In this document: one piece after another, positions 46,401-57,233 of the stretch
How positions within the stretch are numbered: position 1 is the stretch's first letter
Layout: each line of letters starts with the position of its first letter
DNA from: Platismatia glauca
Taxonomy: Eukaryota; Ascomycota; Lecanoromycetes; Lecanorales; Parmeliaceae
Assembly: GCA_963556305.1 (NCBI GenBank)
Contig: OY745766.1
Span: 496,001 to 560,000, forward strand
DNA length: 64,000 bases
Direction of reading: 5' to 3'
Program-made: the position numbers and the translations under genes
Notes under the pieces: generated by a model
The model's input: the letters and a program-made list of their open reading frames with translations, nothing else
What the model was told of the DNA's origin: nothing
The model's database searches: none

Positions 46401-47518
46401 TCATGTCTTCGTTGAATGCATACAAAAACCACACGGTGTTATTTGTCGACAAGGGCAAAACAAATTGTTCGGAAGAGATTACCCGCATGCTCAAGCAACT
46501 CGAGTTGAAGCCCATAGTCGTCAACAACGAGGCGCAGGTCCCTCGCCCAGCTCCTCCGGGCTCACCAACAAAGGGAGAGCACGGTGGTCTTCCCTACGAT
46601 GTCATCCTTGTGGACGGTATGGACACCGCAGTCCATCTTCGTAATCACGATGCTCTCCGTTATGTGCCCATTGTTCTTCTTGCTCCCGTGGTCTCTGTCA
46701 GTATGAAATCCTCTCTCGACCTCGGCGTGGCCTCCTACATGACTACACCATGTACCGCAGTCGACCTTGGCAACGGCATGATTCCTGCCCTGGAAGGCCG
46801 CCAGACCACGTCGATATCGGATGCCAGCAAGTCTTTCGACATACTTCTTGCAGAAGACAACGAAGTAAATCAGCGCCTCGCTGTCAAGATCCTTGAGAAG
46901 TATCACCACGGCGTCACAGTGGCCAATAACGGTCAAGAAGCTTTAGATGCAGTCAAGAAGAAGCGATATGACGTTATTCTTATGGATGTGCAGATGCCCG
47001 TGATGGGCGGATTCGAAGCCACGAAAGAAATTCGCGCGTGGGAGCGAGCGGAAGGCCTGTCACGGACACCAATCATTGCGCTTACAGCACACGCCATGAT
47101 GGGCGACCGGGAGAAATGTCTACAAGCGCAGATGGATGAATACCTGACGAAGCCACTAAAGCAAAATCAGATGATGCAAACGATACTCAAGTGCGCCACC
47201 CTTGGTGGCAAGCTTCTGGAGCGCGGAAAAGATGCGCGGTTGAGTGCGAAGGATGAATCACCCGAGCCAAACAAGAATTCTGGCAGTCATTCTGGAGTTG
47301 TGAGTATTGGGAAAGGGGCAAAGAGGCCGCCGCTGGAGAATCGGGCTATCACGAGTGCAGTACCGCTCAATGCGGACGGAGGGATTGAAAGCCCGGGGCT
47401 ACTCAGTGTAGAGATGCAAGATCCAATATCCATGGAAAGGGTCAGTTGTTGCGTCTTGAAAGCTCTGAATGTTGCATGCTGACGAATTTAGATCTTGCTA
47501 CGCTCGCACAGCAGCTGA
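43427..47518 (+). CDS. nik1: Group III hybrid histidine kinase (Nik1/Os-1 type)
   Basis: Three exons, 43427-44306, 44364-47440 and 47492-47518, giving 1327 residues (one fewer from the second ATG). There is no membrane segment, so the protein is cytosolic. After an N-terminal coiled-coil region come six HAMP-type units of ~92 residues (about 44050-45650; repeated INxMVDQL, GGQA, VRxIA.VT.AVA.GDL). Next is the kinase: H-box MSHEIRTPMNG with His744, N-box LNLVGNAIKFTEHG, and G-boxes DSGIGI and GGTGLGLSIS. A receiver domain follows, with DVILMDVQMPVMGG (Asp1168) and ALTAHAM...DEYLTKPL. The last exon is only 27 bp (ILLRSHSS), after a GCTGAC branch point. Known role: it feeds the Ypd1-Ssk1/Skn7 phosphorelay and the HOG MAP-kinase pathway for osmotic sensing; it is the target of phenylpyrrole and dicarboximide fungicides. 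All key residues are present. Confidence 0.97.
44050..45650 (+). repeat. Six HAMP-domain repeats inside the histidine kinase gene
   Basis: Direct repeats of about 276 bp with diverged DNA but conserved protein pattern. The first intron (44307-44363) falls between unit 1 and unit 2. In this family the array sets the on/off state of the kinase. Confidence 0.9.
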
Positions 47519-48231
47519 TCTGCCATTGTGTCCTATTTTCAACAAGTGTTCTGACGAACGATCGTCTTTCTTACTGGCAGCGTGGCGTACTGGCGAACCG
47601 AATCCAAGGATCTATGTCTCGCAAAGCACTCGCATACGGCGTGTGAAGTGTCACGATGGCGTTTGGTGAAGAGCATTTGTGCTCCTGTATTTTTAGAAGC
47701 GGATCCTGGCTTTCACTCTGGGGGATGTGATTTGAGAAAGATGGTTGGTGGAGACTGGAGCGATGATATCCCGAGTGCGAGGAGTTTCCCTTGAGAGTCA
47801 AGACAATTGGCCAGAATGAATAGTCTATCTCCTAGCAAGCTAGGAACGGCTGAATGGCTTTATACTGTGGTTCGATTCTAACACCATTACCAATTGGACC
47901 GTCGTCCCTGGAATCATGAGCTTAGTACGTGATACTACACAATTGTCCGTCTTGCACCTTCGGTATTCTTCCGTACCTGGCCCCAAGCGTCCATTGACCT
48001 CTACATCGTCCTCCAAGTTCCCATTCACCTTGCTTCTGCCGCGCTCTGCTTCCTACAATCCTAGCAGTGCAGAGTCCGCCCAACAGCCTCCCAATTTCTA
48101 CCGCCTTGGACTTGAAATACCTAAACATGGCACCCTGGTAGGGAATAGTGGTTGACCTTCTCCGAAGGCTTCGAAATCCGTACAGGGTTGCTAGGCGTAC
48201 GGACAGCGCAGGAGTGTCGGCAGACGCACAT
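47519..48231. other. Intergenic, no gene seen
   Basis: Downstream region between the histidine kinase gene and the 3' end of the lipase-like gene on the other strand. A short minus frame at 47840-48028 has no recognisable domain. Confidence 0.5.
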
Positions 48232-49370
48232 CTAGTACCCCTCTTGAGCAATCATGTCTTCGTGCAAGTCAGCTTGATGTGTCTCCTTCGCTCCGCACTT
48301 TGATCGAGACTGATCTTACCTGCGATATCCAGATAAAACGCAATGGCATTGAAGCTGGAACCCAGTCAGCCACCACATCTCGGCGACGTAAATCGCCAAG
48401 TAGCTCACTTCCTCTTGTTCCCCGTCATCTCCCAGACGAGCCACCTCAACCGATTCGTCCAGTTGATCAGGTCCAAATGACTGACATCCACCAGCGTCCC
48501 CTTGTAGGTCCCCCAGCGAGAGCTTGCCACGCTGACTAAACCGTCATTGGGTCCCTCCTCTGCCTCCACGATCCGATGCGGCTGCCTAAAGGCAGACCAA
48601 AGAGGCGGGGTAGCCATGGCGCCGTAGGAAAAATACCTGACCCCATCTCGATCCGGCGTCTTGGGATTGAACTCTTTCGCCATGTATCGCCTTGTGAGCT
48701 GACTGAACGCCCCGGTCTCTACCCTCATCAACTGCAGCGCGCGGTAAACCCTGGGTAGATTCTCCGGTCCAATCTGTTCGAACACGTAGTCTGCGAACGC
48801 GGAACCGCGGTGCGGGCTCGCGACCGTCGTCAAGCTCAGCACCTTCACATTTGGCGGTTTGAGCTGACTGATCATGTATCGTGCGTCCAGTCCTCCCATG
48901 CTGTGTGCTACAATATTGACGCTCTTACCATGAGCCTTTCGCTCGATATCGCGGCTTAATTTCGCGGCACGCTCTTCTATTGACGCGGACGGGGGGACCG
49001 AGGTGAGTATCACTTCGATGTCGTTGGCTTGAAGGGCTTCGGTGATGCCACGCCAATAGTGGACGCCTGGCAGGAGCTTGCCGACGAGGTGGAGCTCGTC
49101 GAAACCGAGGAGGCCATGGGCGAGGACGATGGGGTTCTTGGGTTTTTCTGTAGAGATTTAGACGGGGTTCGGCGGGGTATGGCATCAGGACGCACGGTAT
49201 TTGGCGCGGATGTGGGCGTAATCGTCCTTTATTGTAGGGCCAAGGTCTGAGACGCGAGGATCTTGGAATTCATGGCGTGGAGCCGAAATTGTGAACGGCC
49301 GAATGCTGATTGCAGAGAGCAGGCATCTTGAACGGCATCTCCTTGTGGCCAAAGAGATTGAGCGTGCCAT
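48232..49370 (-). CDS. Lipase-like alpha/beta hydrolase, probably mitochondrial
   Basis: Four exons, 49196-49370, 48409-49147, 48320-48354 and 48232-48257, in phase for 324 residues. The N-terminus is basic and hydroxylated (MARSISLATRRCRSRCLL...), like a mitochondrial presequence. The hydrolase core starts NPIVLAHGLLGFDEL and continues with HYWRGITEALQ. The nucleophile elbow is VAHSMGGLD. The acid is likely the Asp of GPNDGLVS and the histidine that of DVSHLDLINW. The last two exons are tiny (35 and 26 bp) and restore the usual ending FNAIAFYLDIADM...EGY; without them the frame ends early at 48405 after GNKRK. Similar to fungal triacylglycerol-lipase-like proteins; the substrate is unknown. 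Confidence 0.85.
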
Positions 49371-49920
49371 AAGAGGGGGGGGAAGAGCTCAACGCTGCGG
49401 CTTGAATCATTCGATGTCCCGTTTCATTTTCGTCCCTCAAGAGTCGGCCTCTCCACGCAATGTAGAAGCGTGGTCGGTGTTCGAAGTGAGGCAAGCACGT
49501 ACGATTCGAAGCCTGCTCCGGATCCTCAATGATGTCCGTCGCAAGCAGGGACAAAATCCTGGGGTACCCCTGTTTCGAAGCGCGCTAGTATGTTCCCTCG
49601 GCTGCAGCTCGCTCAATCGCCCAACCGCGCGTCCTTCTGAGACCTGATGCCATGTCCTACTCAATAAACGAGTTTGTAGTTGACCTGGCTGGGGCAACGT
49701 GGCAAGACGTGGCTGGCTCTCGAATCATAGCATTTTCTACAACCCCCGACCGGTGTCTATTAACGACTTGAGAAGGTTTTCATCTCGTCTATTGTGCCAA
49801 CTATAAGGAAAATGTAGTCACGGGATCGGACCATATTTTCATCTTGTACAAGCAAAAAGCGTCTCAGATTTCCAATATCGGCGAGAGATGTCTCCATCTA
49901 GAGACAGACTGCTATACAGA
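49371..49920. other. Intergenic, no gene seen
   Basis: Short antisense frames only. Upstream region of the lipase-like gene and downstream of the small membrane protein gene. Confidence 0.5.
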
Positions 49921-50561
49921 CTAAGATGCTCTCGCTCCCGCTGGAGCGCCACTTCTTCTCCTACTAGCAATAACCCGTCCCATTGCATCTTTGACCTCTG
50001 GGTCCGCTCGGATAAAATTATTTATCAGCCACTCCTTTGTTCTCCCCCTCAACTCCTTCGTGCTCTGCTCGTTCTCGTCACCCGCAAAAGGCGCCATATC
50101 CATCGCCGGTAATCTGCCGGATTCGATTTCGCTGGCCTTAGCGGTCCCCTCGAGCCTCACTAATTGCTGCAGGTCATGTTGAGAGGTAGCTGCCACGGGT
50201 GTGGGTGTGGGTGTGGAAAGAGGTTTCCCAATTGAGAGAACGCGATGAAGAGGGTGAAAGTTGCCTTGCGAGCTAGAGCAAGGAGCTGAAATGGTAGCAG
50301 TGGTTGGCCTGTGAGTTTGGTGAGTATCGGGTTGGAAATTCGGGTGAGTAATGGTGAGTAGGGGCGTGTGATGGTATGCTACTCGAGCAGGAAAAGACCA
50401 GCGAAGGTCAAATACCGCCAAAAGCGGCCCCACTGAAGGTAATTTGTAAGGCTCAAAAGAGCCATCATGAGGATTAAGCCGGCGTAGAAGGGTAGAGAGG
50501 AAGTCTGTATGCCGGTGGCCAAGTAGTCGCGCATTGTTTTGCAATGCTGCCATTTCAGCAT
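49921..50561 (-). CDS. Small membrane protein of unknown function
   Basis: Two exons, 50383-50561 and 49921-50308, giving 188 residues. The splice (CTCGA|GTAGCA ... CTCACAG|G) restores phase and removes a stop. The N-terminal part has two hydrophobic stretches (LPFYAGLILMMALLSLTNYL and RFWRYLTFAGLFLL). A low-complexity linker is followed by a conserved-looking charged segment (GRLPAMDMAPFAGDENEQST, then KEWLINNFIRADPEVKDAMG). I do not recognise the family. Organisation suggests an endomembrane protein with a cytosolic tail. Met at residue 10 is an alternative start. Confidence 0.6.
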
Positions 50562-51082
50562 ATCAGGACCAAAGCGCTCATAAGCAAAGGGTTTGATGGG
50601 GTCAGAAAGATTGTCTTGGGCGGTTTTGAGGTTGACATTACTGGATTCCGCCGTCGCATGTCGGATTGGGTCATCCGTAGGAACTGGAGAGCGGCTAGCC
50701 TTCTGAACTTTGACTTTATTTGTTTTTCATCCACACCTGGAGTAAGACCAAGGTCTTACCACTGATTGGAGCCACCCGGTCACGAGCTGTAGAGTTTCAG
50801 GTTAGTAGGTACAATCTTGAGACATGCATATGCAAGTATGTATGGACACAAGTAGCTAGAAGCGAAGGTAGTACGTACGTTGGGTAAGAAAGCCCAACCA
50901 GCATAGGAGAGAAATGCTGTTGATGACATGCTAAAGGAGTGTTTACTGCGGGATGTTGCGCGGGGCATTTAGAGTAGCCGTTGGAGCCAGCCGAAAGTCT
51001 AAATGTTGAGCTTTTCAAAAAACAAAAAAAAAGTTTGTGGGGCCTCGACGACATCATCCTCGCCAATTGACGACAGGGAATC
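50562..51082. other. Divergent intergenic region
   Basis: Between the small membrane protein (minus) and RPA43 (plus). No gene seen. Includes an A-rich tract near 51020-51032. Confidence 0.5.
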
Positions 51083-52132
51083 ATGTCAGTAGAAATCCCC
51101 AGCGCGCAGCTTGAACGTAAGAAACACGCAAAGTCGAAGGTTATAGACGTCGAGAAGGGTGAGAAAAAGCGCAAGCGAAATGCTTTGGATGAGGTCGAAT
51201 TTGGATTGGCCTCGCCGACAAAGAAACACAGGTCGAGTCAACAGCCAAGATCCCCTAGAAGTCGATCCAGACCTACAACAACGCCCCAAGGAGAACCAGT
51301 CTCTCCGTTCTACCAGCACACCTCGTCTTTCTACCTACCACTTCCACCAATTTCTCAAAAGCATGCTTTACAAGGCATTTGCGCCGAGCATATTTCTCCG
51401 CTCATCCTCACATATTACCCACCTTTCCACGGCGTCATCATGTCTTATTCGAATGCGCGACTCTCCACCGATCCTCAGACTGAAGCGTCGAAACCAGCTT
51501 ACGCGCGAGCGATCGACGAATACGCTTCCAGCTTTATTTGGCTTACTGCGGACTTTGTCATTTTCAAGCCACGGATGGGTAGCGTGATAGAGGGTTTTGT
51601 CAATCTCCAAAGCGAGAGCACTATTGGACTTCTATGCTTAAATTTCTTCAACGCGAGCATTGGAAGGAGAAGATTACCAAAAGAGTGGAAATGGATACCT
51701 GGTGGGCTGAAGGCTCCAGGAAAGAGGAAATTGAAGAAAGCTGCGAAAGACACCATGTCGGATTCGGACGAAGCGGAAGCGGAATACGACGATGCGGCTG
51801 GGCACAATTTGGAGGACTCGGAAGGCTACTTTCAGGACCAGGGAGGTGAAAAGATCGAGGGATTGCTACGATTTCGAGTTAAGAACGTGGACACGTCGAA
51901 GAGTATGGATCGCGAGACTGGCTTTTTGAGCATTGTAGGCACCATGCTGAGTGATGATGAGGAAAGGCAATTGCAAGGACAAGAGAGAGCCAGGACACCA
52001 GATATGAAAAGGAAGCAATCCGGCTGGCCAAATCAGCCGTCGAACGCTATGACAGGTGCAATTGTGAATGGCTTCGATGGTGCAATGGATTTAGATGATA
52101 CGCCAAGTTCGAAACATACAGCCACATATTGA
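51083..52132 (+). CDS. RPA43: RNA polymerase I subunit A43
   Basis: A single-exon gene of 349 residues. After a basic, disordered N-terminus (KRKRNALDE, KKHRSSQQPRSPRSRSRP) comes the A43 stalk-like domain: SPFYQHTSSFYLPLPPIS, LQGICAEHISPLILTYYPPF and GVIMSYSNARLS. An OB-fold part follows (WLTADFVIFKPRMGSVIEGF, IGLLCLNFFNASI, RLPKEWKW). The C-terminus is acidic and contains LLRFRVKNVDTSKSMDRETG. Known role: with A14 it forms the Pol I stalk that contacts the initiation factor Rrn3 and nascent RNA. Length and motif order fit fungal homologues. Confidence 0.92.
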   Translation: MSVEIPSAQLERKKHAKSKVIDVEKGEKKRKRNALDEVEFGLASPTKKHRSSQQPRSPRSRSRPTTTPQGEPVSPFYQHTSSFYLPLPPISQKHALQGICAEHISPLILTYYPPFHGVIMSYSNARLSTDPQTEASKPAYARAIDEYASSFIWLTADFVIFKPRMGSVIEGFVNLQSESTIGLLCLNFFNASIGRRRLPKEWKWIPGGLKAPGKRKLKKAAKDTMSDSDEAEAEYDDAAGHNLEDSEGYFQDQGGEKIEGLLRFRVKNVDTSKSMDRETGFLSIVGTMLSDDEERQLQGQERARTPDMKRKQSGWPNQPSNAMTGAIVNGFDGAMDLDDTPSSKHTATY

Positions 52133-52357
52133 CAACGCCTAATTGTTTCGCATATTTGCCCATATAAATATTTCTCTAAGAACCGCCACAGTCTATATCA
52201 TGCTTCTCCTTTGGTAAATTTTACCGCGCAGTGAATACTCGGGGGCTCGCTTAAGATTTTAATAAATCGCGGCCCAAGCGCCACGATCTCAACGCGTTGT
52301 TCCCCCACTTCCATCCACGCCTTACACCCAAAACGTTGAATCTTGAAGTCAGTAGCC
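52133..52357. other. Short intergenic spacer
   Basis: 225 bp between RPA43 and the coilin-like gene on the same strand. It must hold the RPA43 3' end and the next promoter. Confidence 0.5.
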
Positions 52358-55300
52358 ATGAGGCTTCAGTTGACTGTTCAAAGGCACGGTTTACCACCAG
52401 CATATGTCTTGTGGACTTTAGCATCAGCAGTCCGGACCCCACTTCTTGCAGCGGGCAACGGTATCACGATCTCCCAGTTCTTGGAACAAGTCAACGAAGT
52501 TATACCTCTCGAGTCCGAGGACTGGGGCCTTGAGGATTACAGTGTAGAAGTCCGCGGCTTCGAATGTCTGCACTTTTGCGAACTCAATCAAGCACTGAAA
52601 GAGGACGATGAGGTCTGGTGGGTAGCTCAGCTTGGGCTTCTTGCTCACGAACTGTATTCTGGTGATGCTGACTTGTTGACAGCATACGGCCTCTACAGAC
52701 TCAGGATCTCCGCTTTCGGAGAATATCTGGACGACACCAGATTGCCGCAGATGGCAAGCACTTGATAGACGGTGTGGCCTTTGGTCGCCCCTTTCTACGA
52801 CTATCAGACAGACCAGCCATAAGAATACCCCCAAGGAAGAGGAGACGGATTCTGTACGACGATGAAGACTATCACAATTTCGAGGAGCCGAATAAAGACC
52901 GTCAAATCGTAGTCAGGGCTGGCTTTGATGATGCTGACGAAGGTACAGCGGGTGACGAGAGTGACGGCGAAGACGAATTTGCTGCGGACGATGAGGAAGG
53001 GGATGATCTGGGTGCTGAGCTAGAAGATTTACAGAACGAGCTTAATGGTGGTGCCGATGCAGGTGAGGGCGCAAGTCAGGATGATCAGCCACAACGGACT
53101 ACCAGATCTCGAAGATCGCCCAAAGGCCTAGGCCTGCTACAGTTGTTGGATGAGAATGGACGGCCATTTGCTGGACAGTACAGTAACCCTCTTCTGGATC
53201 TATATGGACAGGATGACCCCTCAAGCAGCCAACCCAAAATCAGAGTCAGGAAGCGTGATACCGCAGACTTAACTCAGAAACCTTCCAAGAACATTAGGAG
53301 CATCCTTCGGGATTCATCAGCAAGCCCCCAACGCGTAGGCAGGCCAGACTCGGCCGGCAGTAACAGAAGCGTGCGTTTCGAAAACGCCGAGCCTGCAACG
53401 CCCGCAACCATTCGAGAATCAGAAAGTTCAGAAGACCCTGAGGATGGTGACTTTGAGCTTGGTGAGGTGGATGAATCTGATAAAGAGAACGCTGAGCCAC
53501 AGGTGGAAGAGACTGAATCTAGCGATGTATGTTGCCTCCTTTCAAACATTGTCACATTCACGAGACATGTTCATCTACCATATATTGATTGCCCTCGAAG
53601 CGATTTTGCTGATTAGTGGTTAGAGCTTCTTTGAAGGATCACAGTCGAGCTCCTCTACGTCCTCAGACAATCAGTCTGCAGTTGATGAGACATCCTCCTC
53701 TGGATCATCCTCTAGCGAGTCGAGTTCGAATGCAGAACCAGAGGAGAAGCCAAATAAAGATGTACTTCAACACCAGTCGGGAACGTCTGAAACGTCGTCT
53801 TCAGGATCATCGTCATCTTCCAGCAGCAGTGACTCCGGGGGTACATCGCCGAAGACCGGCCAGAAGCGGAAGTGGGCAGTCCTTAACGTTACGTCCAAAA
53901 TGCTTGCAGGTGAGGCACCACCGGGAGTCACAACTTCGGTTTCAGCGATCACACCGCCTGGAAAAGGGAAAAATCAGACCCGTAGTCGTAATAAGCGGAG
54001 AAAGGAAAGCAAGAGGCTGAGTTTCATAAAAAGCAAGGGTCTTCTCCCAGCTACCGCCACTAAAGCTGATCTAAACAAATTCGATGAGGAGACTACCCAG
54101 CCAGAAAGGCAGGAGATGACAGCTGTTGGTGGAATTCGCGACGTTTTTGAAGCAAAGAAACAAGATCTGCTGACCTCGATCGCTGCTGGTGGCGTCGACG
54201 TCAGTATTGATCCCAGTCAGCAGGAAAGGAATACTGGAGAGACTGAGCATGATTTGACTACGGATGAACCTACCTCGAAGGCTGCAGCCTCTGAAAATAC
54301 CATCAAGACTGATCAGCCAGCAAGTGCGAGGGGTTCAGGAAAAGTTGAGGCCGAAAAGCCTTCATCGAATGACCGTATCAGCACTTCAACTGACCCAGAC
54401 GTCCAGGACTTGACGATTATTTCGCCGATCGAAGCCAAAGAATCTACACCGACGGACTCCATCAATACTACGACGATTGCGATAGTGCCCGGCTCGATTA
54501 CTAACTCTCCAGTAGAAGCCAAGGAGACATCAATGGACCATGCTGGTAGCACTCCAGCTGCTGTGGAAGCCCAAGATTCAAAAACGACGCCAGCACCGGA
54601 CTCACAACATCGCCGATCTAGGCTTGACATGTCTGGCGCGAAGCGTATGCTTTTTGGCTCTTTGGGTCTTCGAACACCAAAAACCAAGGACGATGAAATA
54701 AAGACGCGGGAGAAGCTGATGAAAGACGTGAGGCCTATTAAAGAGCCTCAGGTTAACGAAAACATCGACAGAGTAGAAGATGTTGCAGCCGCAGCAGAAG
54801 ATGAGAGCTGGAAAGACAAGATCGATCTGCGAGCTGTAGAATGCTGCCAGGAGGGGATTGAGCTGAGCATGCCGCCATTTCCTTTCGTTCAGAGATGGGA
54901 CCCTCAGCAGCAGAGAGGGTACAACATGGGCAATGCAAGAAAGCGAAAGGGAAAGAAACGAAAGCGTAACAATAATGATTATTACGAAGACAGCTCTTTC
55001 CATCCACAAGACAAAGAAGCTCGTCGCAACAACCAAAGGTATTCCGAAAGCAGTTCCTATAATCTACAAAACATAGTTGTTGACTTGAACGAGGAAGACG
55101 GGCCTGGACAAGAGGCTGAATGGGAAGCAGCAACAGGGAGAGCCAATAAGGAGAGCAAAGATCAGGAGCTATCGCATGACGAGACCTGTGAAGACTCCAT
55201 CAAAGCTAATAAACAGCTACTCCACGAGACCGAAGACGCCTCTGCAGACACACTCGTCGAGATAGAACAGACAGACAATCTAGCAAGTGATCTCCCAACT

Positions 55301-56809
55301 CTGCCGGAAGACTTGTCCGCATTTTCGTCCTTGACTATAGATACAGCTGCAAATGGCAGTATTGTGGCCTTCAAACAGCTTGAAATGTCGGCAGTAACCA
55401 ACTGGCAGCCCAAAATATCGGGATACCGAACAGCCATCGTCGATGCAATCTTGGACGATGGCACGCTATCAATGACGCTTGCAATGCGTGATCAATCTTC
55501 CATGGATGTACAATTCGACGAGCAAACTGGCGAACGCCTCTATTCCAAGTTCGAGATGCCGGGCTATCATGACGAAAATGGCGAAAATGATACTGGAAAG
55601 ATTGAGATTTCGTTCGACGAGTTGATTAACCCAGTTCTGATCAATGCTGCAGGCAAAATGGGCAATCAGGTTGATCTGTTGCAGGCTCAAGACCATGTTG
55701 TGGCCCATATCGACCCGATTGATAGGGCCGTTACTGAAGAAGCTCATGGTACAGACTCTGACCCGCAAGGAGTTAGTCTAGATGGCCAAACTCGAGAACT
55801 CTCCGACGAGGAAGCTGCTGAGCCGAGCGAAGAAGCTCGACAAGAAATTTCCGAGCTGATTCGGGATGCCGGATGGCGATCGAGCGTAGCAAATCATGAG
55901 TTGATTGAGCGGCAACTTGAGAACCCCGCTGCCCAAAAAGACGACCTCAATGAGCCTGTTCTTAACGACCCACTTTCGCCGAAATTCAATGGTTTCAGCT
56001 CCAGCCCACTGCCTAATGAATTCCAGGTAGCATCATCGCCACCGCCAGCAGCGCTTCAAACGGCAAGGCACGTATATGCTTCAGGCTCCGAAATCGCTGA
56101 AAGCGTACCTCCCCAAGATCCTGATGATTCACCAACTCGCTCGATGATCTCAAATCATAGATCCGTGATTGACTACCCCAATTTACCACAAAGTGGTGAT
56201 GACAACGACCTGTTCGAGCAAGAAGCTCAAGATCGCTCGGGCCTTTTAGAAGCAGACCATCAGATCGCATCTCAAGATCTGAACTCGCCGAGTAGCATCC
56301 GCCAATCTTCATCTCAAAGCTTCGGATCACCTACTCTTACTTCGCCGGAAAAGAGCTCTTCGAGAGTGGCCAATGTGTTGGACGGCGCCGACTCTGACGA
56401 ATCATTACCAGAATTATTTTCGCAGGCGTTCGAGAAGCGACTGTCACAAGGAAGGGATATCAAAGAAGATGCTATCTCCCCCCCGCGTCGTCGCCAATCC
56501 AAACAAAATAATAGAATTAATTCATCGCAGAGGGAGTCTAATCGTGATTGGGTGCCTGATTACTTGGAGGAGGAAGATGAAAATGAGAATGTGAGCACGC
56601 CGCGCCCAACACAATCCGTATTTTCCTCTCAAGTCGTCGACTTGACCATCTCGAGTGATACTGTGGATCCTCCGGACGACTCATACAATGATGACGAGAG
56701 CTACGTTTTACCAACGGGGCCTGGATGGGTGCAGAAATCTAGGACGAGCATGTCTCGGATTGGTCCCACAAAGAAGAACACCACTAGAGAGTCGACGAGG
56801 AGTAGGTGA
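52358..56809 (+). CDS. Coilin-like nuclear protein (ubiquitin-like N-domain, Tudor-like C-domain)
   Basis: Three exons, 52358-52617, 52683-53526 and 53624-56809, in phase for 1429 residues. The N-terminus (MRLQLTVQRHGLPPAYVLWT, about residues 1-105) fits the fungal DUF7357-type domain and resembles the ubiquitin-like fold at the start of coilin. It is followed by IRIPPRKRRR, then a long acidic, Ser-rich disordered region with basic clusters (RKRKGKKRKRNNN near 54940-54970). About residues 943-1020 resemble the coilin Tudor-like domain: SIVAFKQLEM, WQPKISGYRTAIV and KIEISFDELINPVLI. The last ~400 residues are disordered. In animals and plants coilin scaffolds Cajal bodies. A similar nuclear-body role here is inference. 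Family names are from memory. Confidence 0.7.
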
Positions 56810-57233
56810 TAATGTTGCGCGTGGACAGCATGCTGTTGGCTCGGAAGCAGGCATACTATCTCCTTTGACTACATGGTACTGCTGGTCACGTTGTAGATTC
56901 TGGGTTGAAAGGCAGAGTATGACTACATAGTCGGTAGCTCCATGGCAACCTTTATATATTTTACCAAGTTATTTCCAGATGTAGCTGCCAAGAGGAGAAG
57001 ATATTCGAGTAGCCTTAGGAATCGGGATATTGTTGATCCTTGGCGTCACATTTATTGTCCGAGCACAGCCCGCCTCATCCGCGTGTCTCTTTCTTCTCAT
57101 AGGCAGTAAACAATGCTCCTTTCCGCAGCTGCCAAGTCGCAGTCAGACGATGCACCGTCATTCTCTCTCGCTTCAGGATGTGCCCTCAATTCTTCAAGTG
57201 AAAGGCAGACCTTAGTCGTATTCGTCGTTCAGT
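56810..57233. other. Intergenic, no gene seen
   Basis: Spacer between the coilin-like gene and the arrestin gene; no supported frame. Confidence 0.5.

Noticed and set aside
47862..47892. Second tRNA-like motif (ggttcgattc)
   Set aside because: The T-stem does not pair and no cloverleaf can be formed.
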